Part shown: positions 9,251-17,032 of the stretch, piece by piece
Numbering within the stretch: the first letter of the stretch is position 1
Layout of the letters: each line of letters starts with the position of its first letter
NCBI GenBank assembly: GCA_045645245.1
Contig: JAZRIK010000056.1
Coordinates: forward strand, 1 to 35,431
Direction of reading: 5' to 3'
Length of the DNA: 35,431 nucleotides
Source: Scatosoma sp045645245
GTDB taxonomy: Bacteria; Bacillota; Clostridia; Christensenellales; Borkfalkiaceae
Program-made: the position numbers and the translations under genes
Notes under the pieces: generated by a model
Databases searched by the model: none
The model's input: the letters and a program-made list of their open reading frames with translations, nothing else
Told to the model about the DNA's origin: nothing

Positions 9251-10843
9251 TTAGTAAGGCAATACGAACACCGCTTCGCCGGGCGCAACTTCTACCGTAA
9301 GCTTATTCCCTTCTTCTAATTTTTGCGGCGTGCCCACACCGTTTTTATACACGACAACGTGCGTATATTCGGTGCTGAACGTCACAACGTTCGTTTGATA
9401 TGCACGGCTGCCTTCATTCCAACCAGTGGTAAAGTTCATTATCATATACAAATAGTTGTCGTTTTCGCTATCGTATAATTCACTTACCAATCCAGATTCC
9501 TTTTCAAACTCTACGCTGGTCAACTTCTTAAATTGATACGAGTTATCTGCATATAAGGTATGCGTTCTATCAAAGTTGGTAGGCAATTTTACATATACTC
9601 TACTACCTTGATAATCGAATTGCTTAATTACGGGCGCAAACACTTGGTTGTTCGCCATAATTTCTTGCATATTGTAATACACGTCGGTTTTTTCGCCAGC
9701 GTACGTCACAAACGACGAGCCGTCGATGAAATATTCACCCGTCGTGGATTGATCGCCCTTCGTCCAGTAGGTATAGTAATGAATTTGTTTAACGCCCATA
9801 CCAAGCAAAACGTTATTTTGCCAATGCAAGTTTGCTTTCGAAGGTTTTATCCAGTGCAAATATCCGTCGGGACCGCTACTATACATACCAAACGTTTGCG
9901 CAACCATATGAAATTCGAGATTGCGTTCTTTACAAACCTTTGCTGCAATTTGCAATCCACGCAAATAATCAGCGTCAACCGTTCCGTTATGAATGGGATA
10001 ATCGTCGAATTGTAAATATTCCACGCCTTCCATAGCGTCCATATACATATTGAGATACTTTTCGTATTTTGCACACGCGATTTCTAATTCCGACCAGTCA
10101 GGATCGATTTCGTCCGCCGTCAATTCGGGGAAACGGTCTCTGCCGCTCACGCTATCCGCGGGGTCTTTGCCTTTATCATCTTTATAATCGGTTGCAATCG
10201 GCAAAAGGTTATATTGAATGAATTTATCAGGCAAAACGCGTCTGAGCGCATGATACAGTTCGCCGTATGCAGTCACGTGGAAGATTCTCGGTTCGTCGCC
10301 AAGCATCAAGCCGTAAAAGCCGGGGTGATCTTTGTACAAAGCAATACACTTTTCAATGTACGCATCCAAAGCCGCTTCGTTTTCAAACGAATACTCGGTA
10401 TCTTCTTCGTTTTCCTTAAACAAGCTGCCTTCTTTTTTGGACAACCATTGAATGCGTTGGTCATTCAAAATAATTTTCAGACCTACTTCGTACGCTCTGT
10501 CCATATACACTTTTTCTTCTTGCCATCTTTCTTCATTGAAGTCATCGGCAATTTTTACACCAACGTTTTGCGGCATATAAACGGTAAAGCCCGCCGCCTT
10601 ATATTCTTCATAGCGTTCCACCGTTCTAAAATCTTCGCCAACGTAGAACGGTTCTCTATCCACACGGTAGTAGCCGTCCGACGGGCCGCTGTACGCGTAC
10701 GGATCAAACCTATGCGTATAGCTCGAATAATCGGGAGCTTGCGAAAGCTTTTCGTCAACGGGTTCTTGCGGTTGACACGCCACCGTGCATAACGTTAAGC
10801 AAGCAAGTACAATACTTGCAATGGTAGATTTAATTTTTCTCAT
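9251..10843 (-). CDS. TIM-barrel glycosidase-like lipoprotein
   Basis: This 530-residue protein starts with a lipoprotein signal (hydrophobic stretch ending in CTVAC at Cys23), so it should be tethered to the outer face of the membrane. The barrel carries GLMLGDEP near residue 183, then YNLLP, VEYLQFDDYP near 280, LEFHMVAQTF and the block WQNNVLLGMGVKQIHYYTY. All of these line up with the proteins at 1548 and 5261. It ends in a small beta domain at GEAVFVLPY, exactly where the secreted relative continues into its WFPG tail. GGAGGG lies before the ATG, and it starts 13 bases after the upstream lipoprotein gene, so the two are co-transcribed. A role in surface breakdown of a rhamnose-containing glycan fits the context; the reaction itself is not established. 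Binding without catalysis cannot be excluded. Confidence 0.78.
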   Translation of the reverse strand: MRKIKSTIASIVLACLTLCTVACQPQEPVDEKLSQAPDYSSYTHRFDPYAYSGPSDGYYRVDREPFYVGEDFRTVERYEEYKAAGFTVYMPQNVGVKIADDFNEERWQEEKVYMDRAYEVGLKIILNDQRIQWLSKKEGSLFKENEEDTEYSFENEAALDAYIEKCIALYKDHPGFYGLMLGDEPRIFHVTAYGELYHALRRVLPDKFIQYNLLPIATDYKDDKGKDPADSVSGRDRFPELTADEIDPDWSELEIACAKYEKYLNMYMDAMEGVEYLQFDDYPIHNGTVDADYLRGLQIAAKVCKERNLEFHMVAQTFGMYSSGPDGYLHWIKPSKANLHWQNNVLLGMGVKQIHYYTYWTKGDQSTTGEYFIDGSSFVTYAGEKTDVYYNMQEIMANNQVFAPVIKQFDYQGSRVYVKLPTNFDRTHTLYADNSYQFKKLTSVEFEKESGLVSELYDSENDNYLYMIMNFTTGWNEGSRAYQTNVVTFSTEYTHVVVYKNGVGTPQKLEEGNKLTVEVAPGEAVFVLPY

Positions 10844-10856
10844 TTTTGCGCCCTCC

Positions 10857-12675
10857 TTATGCGTTCACCGCGTATTTTACTTTCAACGCGCTCATCGTAG
10901 TATCTTGCTCAATCGCATATACTTGATCCAAAGTAAGCTGCAAACCGAAATGGCTGTACAATGCAATGCTACCGTTGAAATAATCTTCTCCAAACGCGTG
11001 ATTAATCGTTTTTACGTTCTCGCAAAGCACTGCGCCGCTATCGCGATCGATTACGCAAATGGAAAGCGTACAACTTGTTGCCGTACCTTCGGTAAAGCCA
11101 ACGATTACACGATATTTTCTATTTGCATTTTCTTCTTTAGTTAATTGCCATAAGCCAATCGGCGAGCCGCCGCCCGTCACAGCCGTTCTAAAGAAGCCCG
11201 TTGCGTCAGAACCCGTCTTATACGTCTTATTATGTCCATATACCGTCAAACGGTCGTTGATATAGTTTTCTCTATGATACGAGCCAACTTGGGGCGAGCC
11301 GGTGTTGGTGGTATTACCGTTCATAATAACCATACCCTTGTTTTGCTCCGCCGTTGCATTTACGTCGTTGAATACCGTATTCGTCACTTCGCCGTTGAAG
11401 AAGGACAAGATAGGCATATTATTACCCGTAAAATCGAATACCAAGAAATCGTTCACGCCGTAGTTGCCGTTAAATGCCAAATACGACATATCGCGAACGC
11501 TTACGTTATCCGGGCCTTGCGTAGGACCGCCGTTATGCATACTTTGATCCAGCACTACCTTACCCGACTTCGCGGAAAGCAAATTATGATACGAAACGTT
11601 ATTTTCCGTTATCCACGTCGCCATCGCGCTATCTACGTCAATAACGCTAAACGTAAACTTACCGGACAAGTTTTCGCCGTCGCAATAAGTAAGCTGATAC
11701 GTACCGGGCGTAGTGAAGCTAAACGTATTGCCGGTGACTGCGATATATTCGCCCGCCGGATCATAATAACCAAACGTGTAAGCTGCTCCCGCCTTCGGCG
11801 TGACAAAATCGGATACGTTCAATACTTCGCCCGTGCCTGCAAACGTTCTCGCGTTGTTATTAAACGAAGATTCTTTGCAATACGTTTCTTTCAACTCTGC
11901 AATAGACGTATCTTCTTGAATTTCGTGCACTTTATCAAGTGTAATCGAACGCCCGAACATACTGTAAAGCGCAATTTTGCCTTGGAACATATCCTCGGTA
12001 AATTTAATACTTCCGTCCGTATTGCCTTTGATATGCGTATTGCTAATCGTAAGCGTATCTTCGTATGCAATTTCGCCCTTATCCAAATTTACCAACAAAA
12101 CGGAAACCTTAAATTGCGTTGCCGACCACGACGTAAAGCCGAAGAAAATACGGAATTTCGTATTTGCGTTTTCTTCCTGTGTTAACGTGTACATACTTAC
12201 AGGGTTAGGTCTCTTGGAGAAAATTTGACGAATAAATCCATCGCTGTCCGCCGACATTTTCCATGCCTTGTTCGGTCCATAAATACCCAAGCGCCCGTTC
12301 ATATGCTGGTCGGTATGCCAAGCAGTGACGGGAATACCCGTCTTTGTCGTCCAACCGTTCGCAATAACAAAGCCCTTGTTTTGCGCTTCCGTACCGCTCG
12401 AATTCCAATACGGCGTATCGGTAATTTCATCGCCGAAGAACAGCATAGCCGGCATATTATTGCCCGTGAAATCGAGCATTACGAAATCGTTTACGCCATA
12501 GGTATTGTTAAATACCAAGGTCGGCAACGATCTCGTCGAAATATTATCGGGGTTGGTCGTATTATTGCCGTTATGCGTACCGCCGTCCAAAACGACCTTT
12601 TGTCCGCTTTCCAAACGCAACGCTCTATCCACCGTCACCTTGTTTTCGGCCATCCACTCGATCATATCTTTGTCA
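10857..12675 (-). repeat. Internal duplication in the 812-residue lipoprotein
   Basis: Two domain copies are encoded at about 11870-12675 and 10860-11635. They share WM.EN/WITEN, KVVLD, HNG, PDN, YGVNDF and FTGNNMP in the same order and spacing. The copies are clearly diverged, so this is an old duplication rather than a recent one. Confidence 0.85.
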
Positions 12676-13295
12676 ACGTAGCGCACGTTAATCGATTGCG
12701 AAAGCGCGTATCTTTGTCCATCCTCCGATTCGATATGGAATCTGAAAACGTGGGGAACCGCTTGCGTGAATTCCCAGCTTTCTTGTTCGGTTAAATCGAT
12801 GGTATCATCGCCAATGGTCACGCTGTCCATAACCATTTTCCAATCGTAATACGACATCGCGGAAATGTTCATTATTTCGAAATATTCGTCAAACCACATT
12901 TCTTCGCCCGTATCGTAAATGGTGTTAACAAGCGTGTATTCCCACGTAAGCTGGGGCACGGAAACGGTCAACTCAAACGAGTTTGTCCCCTTATTTGCAC
13001 CCTTAAACACTTGATACGTGACGGTATAAACGCCCGGCAATTCGGGAAGCCAATACCGCTTTGTCGTAATGTCTTGCGAATAATCACCCATCGAAATGGT
13101 AATTTTATAATCGCTATCCGTCACATAATCGATATAATCGGCTACGTACATACCATCGCCAAGCTCAATTTCCTTGTCGATACCCTTCAAAAAACGTGGT
13201 CCGTCCGTCGGTTGGCACGCGCCCAAAGCCATTGCAGCCGCAGACGTACCCAGCAACGAGAACAAACACAGTAAACGTTTCATTTTCTTGTTCAT
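10857..13295 (-). CDS. Surface lipoprotein with two homologous ~260-residue domains, likely glycan-binding
   Basis: This 812-residue protein is first in the glycan operon. It has a lipoprotein signal with lipobox ALGAC (Cys about 27), so it should be surface-exposed. After an Ig-like N-terminal part come two homologous blocks. Each has a W(M/I).EN.V opening, then KVVLD..(T/M)HNG, PDN(I/V)S.R, YGVNDF, LDFTGNNMP or FDFTGNNMP, NRK/NTKFR-type strands, and an end with ...D.(V/H).I..DT...LK. A short linker of Ig-like character separates them. The concentration of beta strands and the absence of recognisable catalytic residues suggest carbohydrate binding (inference). The start is fixed by AGGAGGG 4 bases before the ATG. 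Transcription is expected from the TTGACG-17-TAAAAT promoter just upstream, divergent from the AraC gene. Confidence 0.75.
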   Translation of the reverse strand: MNKKMKRLLCLFSLLGTSAAAMALGACQPTDGPRFLKGIDKEIELGDGMYVADYIDYVTDSDYKITISMGDYSQDITTKRYWLPELPGVYTVTYQVFKGANKGTNSFELTVSVPQLTWEYTLVNTIYDTGEEMWFDEYFEIMNISAMSYYDWKMVMDSVTIGDDTIDLTEQESWEFTQAVPHVFRFHIESEDGQRYALSQSINVRYVDKDMIEWMAENKVTVDRALRLESGQKVVLDGGTHNGNNTTNPDNISTRSLPTLVFNNTYGVNDFVMLDFTGNNMPAMLFFGDEITDTPYWNSSGTEAQNKGFVIANGWTTKTGIPVTAWHTDQHMNGRLGIYGPNKAWKMSADSDGFIRQIFSKRPNPVSMYTLTQEENANTKFRIFFGFTSWSATQFKVSVLLVNLDKGEIAYEDTLTISNTHIKGNTDGSIKFTEDMFQGKIALYSMFGRSITLDKVHEIQEDTSIAELKETYCKESSFNNNARTFAGTGEVLNVSDFVTPKAGAAYTFGYYDPAGEYIAVTGNTFSFTTPGTYQLTYCDGENLSGKFTFSVIDVDSAMATWITENNVSYHNLLSAKSGKVVLDQSMHNGGPTQGPDNVSVRDMSYLAFNGNYGVNDFLVFDFTGNNMPILSFFNGEVTNTVFNDVNATAEQNKGMVIMNGNTTNTGSPQVGSYHRENYINDRLTVYGHNKTYKTGSDATGFFRTAVTGGGSPIGLWQLTKEENANRKYRVIVGFTEGTATSCTLSICVIDRDSGAVLCENVKTINHAFGEDYFNGSIALYSHFGLQLTLDQVYAIEQDTTMSALKVKYAVNA

Positions 13296-13324
13296 AGTAC
13301 CCTCCTATTTTAAGAACTATATTT

Positions 13325-13353
13325 ATTTTATCATACACGCGCGCACGCGTCAA
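13325..13353 (-). promoter_or_regulatory. Promoter of the glycan operon
   Basis: On the minus strand TTGACG (13353-13348) and TAAAAT (13330-13325) are 17 bases apart. The expected start of transcription gives a leader of about 20-25 bases carrying the AGGAGGG site. The spacer is a GC-rich alternating run (CGTGCGCGCG) unusual for this AT-rich gap, so it might be part of an operator. The promoter lies back-to-back with that of the AraC gene. Confidence 0.8.
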
Positions 13354-13397
13354 TAATCAAATTTACCATTTTATTGTTGAAAATTACTTTTTTATAC

Positions 13398-13426
13398 TTG
13401 ACTTTTTACCTAAAATAGAATATAAT
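13398..13426 (+). promoter_or_regulatory. Promoter of the AraC-type regulator gene
   Basis: TTGACT at 13398-13403 and a perfect TATAAT at 13421-13426 are 17 bases apart. Only 6 bases separate the -10 box from the ATG at 13433, so the transcript should begin at or next to the start codon. Confidence 0.85.
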
Positions 13427-13432
13427 GGAAAT

Positions 13433-14341
13433 ATGGATAGAAAGTTTTTTTACAGATCGAAAAACGGGTTGGATTTACACCATACCTTAACCCATTTTAA
13501 GACGGCGGAAGCGGCGATACAACGCGCAGAAGCGCACCACACCTGCGAAGTATTTTTGCTGCTCAACGGCGCGGTGCAATACACCATTGAAGGGCAAACG
13601 TACCAAGTTTCGCCGATGGATATGATTATCATCAAGCCCGGCGAAATCCACGCAATGAAAATGGACGCGTCGCAGCCGTACGAACGTATGGTACTGCATT
13701 TCCCGCCCGATTTATTCCCGTCCTTTAACGACCTTGACCTGTTTGCGCCCTTTAACGCAGCCAAAACGTTTGCGCACATTATCCCAAAAGCGTTCGTTAA
13801 GAAATATAAGCTGGACGAATGTATGCACTCGATAAAAAACGTTTGCGCAAACCCCGATAGGTACGTCGATTTGAAGCTCGTTTCCGAAGTTATCCAAATT
13901 GCAACCGCGCTCAACGATTGTGTGGAAGAGTTGGTTTCTATGCAGGATACCGCAATGATAAATCCCACGCGCGTCAATCAGCTTTCCCACCTTTGCATAC
14001 AGTATATCACCGAACATATCACGGAAAACTTGACCGTACACGACATCGCGGAAGCGTTAAATATCAGCGTATCGCATATCCGAAATACCTTCAAAAAACA
14101 AACGCATATCTCCGTGCAAACGTATATATTCAACCAAAAAATGCAGCTCGCGCAAAAACTCTTAACGCAAGGTCTTTCCCCGCAAGCCGTTGCAAAAACA
14201 CTTGGCTACGAGTATTATTCGACCTTTTATCACCATTATCAAAAGCGTTATAAAATGCGCCCCAAAGCGTTTGTTAATTTGAGCAAGCAAATCTACGACC
14301 AAGAAAAAGACCATATGATCAATTTAGGCAAAAACAGTTAA
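13433..14341 (+). CDS. AraC-family transcriptional regulator with cupin-type sensor domain
   Basis: This 302-residue regulator is probably a sugar-responsive activator of the divergent glycan operon. The N-terminal half is a cupin-like ligand domain (CEVFLLLNGAVQYTIEGQ, then DMIIIKPGEIHAM). The C-terminal ~100 residues carry two helix-turn-helix units: LTVHDIAEALNISVSHIRNT, and after a linker LSPQAVAKTLGYEYYSTFYH ending in the typical F..YYK/HHYQKRYKMRPKAF signature. It is transcribed divergently from the lipoprotein operon with 137 bases between the starts, the usual arrangement for a dedicated regulator. No ribosome site precedes the ATG. The -10 box is 6 bases upstream, which suggests a leaderless message. 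An intrinsic terminator follows directly. The inducer (rhamnose or an oligosaccharide) is inferred only from context. Confidence 0.92.
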   Translation: MDRKFFYRSKNGLDLHHTLTHFKTAEAAIQRAEAHHTCEVFLLLNGAVQYTIEGQTYQVSPMDMIIIKPGEIHAMKMDASQPYERMVLHFPPDLFPSFNDLDLFAPFNAAKTFAHIIPKAFVKKYKLDECMHSIKNVCANPDRYVDLKLVSEVIQIATALNDCVEELVSMQDTAMINPTRVNQLSHLCIQYITEHITENLTVHDIAEALNISVSHIRNTFKKQTHISVQTYIFNQKMQLAQKLLTQGLSPQAVAKTLGYEYYSTFYHHYQKRYKMRPKAFVNLSKQIYDQEKDHMINLGKNS

Positions 14342-14352
14342 TGGTAATTTTA

Positions 14353-14389
14353 CCCCACGCCGCTTGAAAACGGCGTGGGGCGTTTTTTT
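14353..14389 (+). terminator. Intrinsic terminator of the AraC gene
   Basis: A perfect 10-base stem CCCCACGCCG / CGGCGTGGGG with an 8-base loop is followed by CG and seven T residues, starting 12 bases past the stop codon. Confidence 0.93.
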
Positions 14390-14392
14390 CGT

Positions 14393-14536
14393 GTCATTGC
14401 GAAGGAGTAAAACGACTGTGCAATCTCATCGGTTTGCGCCTTATTCGTCGGGATTGCCGCGCTGCGCTTACGCTCCGCTCGCAATGACCATTACTGCCCT
14501 ACCCCTGTCATTGCGAATGTAATAAAGCAATCCCGC
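14393..14536. repeat. MITE-like repeat (GTCATTGCG ... CGCAATGAC) plus a second partial copy
   Basis: A 96-base element at 14393-14488 has inverted ends (GTCATTGCG / CGCAATGAC) and internal blocks of the CAATCTC / GGGATTGC kind. A second partial copy (GTCATTGCG...AAAGCAATCCCGC) lies at 14507-14536. Small repeats with these ends are widespread in bacterial intergenic DNA; mobility here is inferred. Together with the two terminators they account for the 316-base gap at 14342-14657, which contains no gene. Confidence 0.75.
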
Positions 14537-14557
14537 AAAATAAAGCGTAAGACAAAG

Positions 14558-14587
14558 CAAAACCGCGGTGGGAAACCCCACCGCGGT
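14558..14587 (-). terminator. Intrinsic terminator of the triple-repeat surface protein gene
   Basis: On the minus strand the stem ACCGCGGTGGG / CCCACCGCGGT with a 4-base loop is followed by TTTTGCTTTG. It lies about 70 bases past the stop codon at 14658. Confidence 0.75.
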
Positions 14588-14657
14588 CTTTGTTTGTTTT
14601 GTTATTCGACTATTCTCAATTATTTATTAATTTTGAAATTATCGAAGTAGTCAAATA

Positions 14658-16895
14658 TTAAGCGTTGTTCGTAACGAGTTCGAAGTTGTCAATATACCAA
14701 GTGTTAGGTTTCGTCGAAGCAAACAAGAATTTAAGCACGAAATTACCAGTAGAGTACGTAACAGACTCAAAGTTTTCTTTCGTAAGTTCTACACTGTATT
14801 TATACAATGAGCCTTCCGCTACACCGCTAAAGCTACCAATTTCCATCGGACTATTTTCAGCTAAATTATTCCCGTCCAATTTAAGGTCTTGCACATAGTA
14901 CTTCACGGATTCGTTAATGTTGGTATAGAAATCAAACTTGATAGAGTCGTACGTTGCAAATACTTCTTGAAGATACGACGAAGAAATTCTCAACTGCATA
15001 CCGCGCGACCAGCTAGCATCCGTCTTTTTCAATGCGCTGTTGCCCGCCGAACCTACGTCTTCAGCAATTACCCACGTACCAACACTACCAGTAGCACCGC
15101 AACCAAGGAAGTTAGAAGCAAGCGCAAATTGATCAGACGTTTCAAAATCGTATAAAGTTCTTACTTCTTCTTCACAAAGCGCGAAATTATCAATGTACCA
15201 AGTGTTAGGCGTTAACGAAGTAAACAAGAATTTAAGAACGGAAACTCCCGACGTATAGGAGATCGATTCAAAGTCAGCTTTCGTAAGCACTACATTGTAT
15301 TTATACAAGGCGCCTTCAGCCGTACCCGTTAAGTTACCAATCGTCTTGCTCGAAACTGTAGTTTTGTTCGCATCAACGTCTTCCAACGAAAATCTTGCCG
15401 ATTCGTTAATGTCGGTATAGAAGTCGAACATAATATAGTCGTAATTTTCAAATACACCTTCAAGATACGACGCTTTCACTCTAAATTGCATACCGCGCGA
15501 CCAGCTAGCATCCGTCTTTTGCAACGCGTAGTTGCCCGTCGAACCTACTTCAGCAATTGCCCACGTACCAACACTGTTAGTAGCGCCGCAACCAAGGAAG
15601 TTAGCAGCAACGTCAATTTGGTCATCTGATTCAAAGTCGTAAGTAGTATAAACTTTTTTCTTAGCGAATTCGAAATTATCAATGTACCAAGCGTTAGGCG
15701 ACGTCGAAGCAAACATAAATTTCAGAACGCAATATCCCGTGGTGTACTCGATAGCGTTGAAGTCTTCTTTCGCAAATTTAACGCTATATTTATAGAGATC
15801 GCCTGCAGCCGTACCTGTCAAGGTGCCGAGTGAAGCTCTGCTAATCGTATTACCGCCTTCCTTTTGAACGTCTTCTGCCGTGTAGGTCACGGATTCGTTA
15901 ATGTTGGTGTAGAAGTCGAACGTAATATAGTCGTAATTTTCAAACACACCTTCAAGATACGACGCTTCCAATCTCAATTGCATACCGCGCGAGAAACGGT
16001 CGTCCGTTTTTTGCAATGCGTGGTTGCCTTCCGTACCTACGTTTTCAGCAATTGCCCACGTGGTAGAATCGGTATAGGTAGGACCGCAGCCAAGGAAGTT
16101 GTTCGTAAGGGAAATTTGACCTTCCGTTTCAAAATCGTACAAGTCGCGTGCGCTTACAGTCACAACGCAAGAAGCTTCTACGTTGCCCATCTTCGCCGTA
16201 ATGGTTGCTTCGCCTGCGTTTACACCCCAAACTTTACCGTTTTTATCAACGGTTGCTACGCTTGCGTCGCTCGTGAACCAAGCCACAGCATATTCCGAAT
16301 CGGTGGTTGCTTTAAGCGTGAGCGTTTCGCCTGCTTGAACCGTTGCGGATTCTTTGTCAAGAGCGATGGAAGAAGCTGCGTTTGCCGTATATTCTTTAAG
16401 CTTTGCAGAGTCATCGCCGTTTTGCATTGCTTTCGCCGCTGCTTCTTCGATAGACATCGTTTTTTCTGCGGTTTTGTAAACTACGGTGTCGCTTACTTTA
16501 ATATACGATTTAGCGGTGATAGCCGTATCGTAATCGCTCGAAGGGATACCTACAAGAACGGTGTTCCAGCCCTTGCCGTCTGCACGCCAGTATTGAACGG
16601 CAATGTCTTTCGAATAGTTCTTTTCCGTGCCTTCCGCGCTCGACGTAAAGCTGAGCGTCGTATAGCATTCCGCTTCTGCATACGTGTTAGCCGCGTCTGC
16701 GCCAACCGTCGTTAAGAAACGGATACCCGTTGCGTTGGGTGCATCCTGCGTACCAACCGTTCTAACGCCTACGTGCGTAATTGCAAAGCTGCTGGGTGCT
16801 TCGTTTTCTGCGCCTGCGCTAACTGCTACGCCTGCGGACAATGCCGCTGCAAATGCCAAAGACGCTACGCTAAGTAATTTCTTTCTCAATTCCAT
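14658..16895 (-). CDS. Secreted surface protein: GIRF domain, Ig-like domain and three tandem beta repeats
   Basis: This 745-residue protein has a signal peptide (MELRKK, a hydrophobic stretch, cleavage near SAGA-EN). An N-terminal domain (about 35-165) with VGVRT...ATGIRF and GWNTVLVGIPS matches the N-terminus of the 1223-residue protein. A Big_2 Ig-like domain (about 175-250, SVATVDKNGKVWGVNAGEAT) follows. Then come three ~165-residue repeats, each with YDFE, NFLGCG, NxALxKTD, SRGMQ(L/F)R, SYL..VF, FDFYT.INES, LYKY.V, LKF.F.S and P(N)xWYIDNF. The repeats look like carbohydrate-binding beta-sandwiches (inference). No sorting motif, transmembrane tail or SLH domain is visible, so how it stays on the surface, if it does, is unclear. 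The start ATG is preceded by AAGGAGGT that lies inside the upstream 48-codon gene and overlaps it by 10 bases, so translation is coupled. Confidence 0.82.
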   Translation of the reverse strand: MELRKKLLSVASLAFAAALSAGVAVSAGAENEAPSSFAITHVGVRTVGTQDAPNATGIRFLTTVGADAANTYAEAECYTTLSFTSSAEGTEKNYSKDIAVQYWRADGKGWNTVLVGIPSSDYDTAITAKSYIKVSDTVVYKTAEKTMSIEEAAAKAMQNGDDSAKLKEYTANAASSIALDKESATVQAGETLTLKATTDSEYAVAWFTSDASVATVDKNGKVWGVNAGEATITAKMGNVEASCVVTVSARDLYDFETEGQISLTNNFLGCGPTYTDSTTWAIAENVGTEGNHALQKTDDRFSRGMQLRLEASYLEGVFENYDYITFDFYTNINESVTYTAEDVQKEGGNTISRASLGTLTGTAAGDLYKYSVKFAKEDFNAIEYTTGYCVLKFMFASTSPNAWYIDNFEFAKKKVYTTYDFESDDQIDVAANFLGCGATNSVGTWAIAEVGSTGNYALQKTDASWSRGMQFRVKASYLEGVFENYDYIMFDFYTDINESARFSLEDVDANKTTVSSKTIGNLTGTAEGALYKYNVVLTKADFESISYTSGVSVLKFLFTSLTPNTWYIDNFALCEEEVRTLYDFETSDQFALASNFLGCGATGSVGTWVIAEDVGSAGNSALKKTDASWSRGMQLRISSSYLQEVFATYDSIKFDFYTNINESVKYYVQDLKLDGNNLAENSPMEIGSFSGVAEGSLYKYSVELTKENFESVTYSTGNFVLKFLFASTKPNTWYIDNFELVTNNA
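14664..16141 (-). repeat. Three tandem ~165-residue repeats in the surface protein
   Basis: The units are encoded at about 16141-15648, 15647-15150 and 15149-14664, a period near 495 bases. Repeats 2 and 3 are the closest pair (both have NFLGCGAT.SVGTW and KTDASWSRGMQ), which suggests stepwise duplication. Confidence 0.9.
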
Positions 16896-17032
16896 TGTGT
16901 ACCTCCTTGACCGGGGAACCAGACGCCGTTGTCACCGTTGCTTTCGTCCGTGAAGTCGGGTTGCGATGAAGTGATAACGTCGTCACTTGCAAGCAACATA
17001 ACTTCGAGTTCTAATGCTACATAGTTTCTCAT
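16886..17032 (-). CDS. 48-residue peptide with DNGVWFPG C-terminal motif, coupled to the surface protein
   Basis: This short gene has a textbook ribosome site (AAGGAGG, about 10 bases before the ATG). It stops 10 bases inside the following gene, whose own AAGGAGG lies within this gene, so the two are coupled. The peptide has a start MRNYVALELEVMLLA, a short DDVITSS segment, an acidic spacer, and then DFTDESNGDNGVWFPG at residues 26-41, ending GQGGTQWN. The same F.D....DNG.WFPG pattern occurs twice in the C-terminal tail of the 1223-residue protein at 1548. There is no clear signal peptide. I do not recognise a named family; small clostridial proteins with a similar 'MxxY..PE/LE' opening followed by a DVI.TS-like segment come to mind, but that is memory, not a search. 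It could be a secreted or processed peptide, an anchor partner, or a regulatory upstream ORF. Confidence 0.8.
   Translation of the reverse strand: MRNYVALELEVMLLASDDVITSSQPDFTDESNGDNGVWFPGQGGTQWN

Noticed and set aside
11232..12185. A 317-codon open frame on the plus strand
   Set aside because: It lies wholly opposite the 812-residue lipoprotein gene, has no ribosome site or recognisable domain, and its composition is that of a reversed coding strand (rich in Arg, Ile and His).
14660..16141. CRISPR-like or short tandem DNA repeats
   Set aside because: The periodicity is about 495 bases, in frame, and encodes diverged protein repeats.
15864..16715. A 283-codon open frame on the plus strand
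   Set aside because: It is antisense to the triple-repeat surface protein. Its apparent repeats are the mirror of that gene's repeats.
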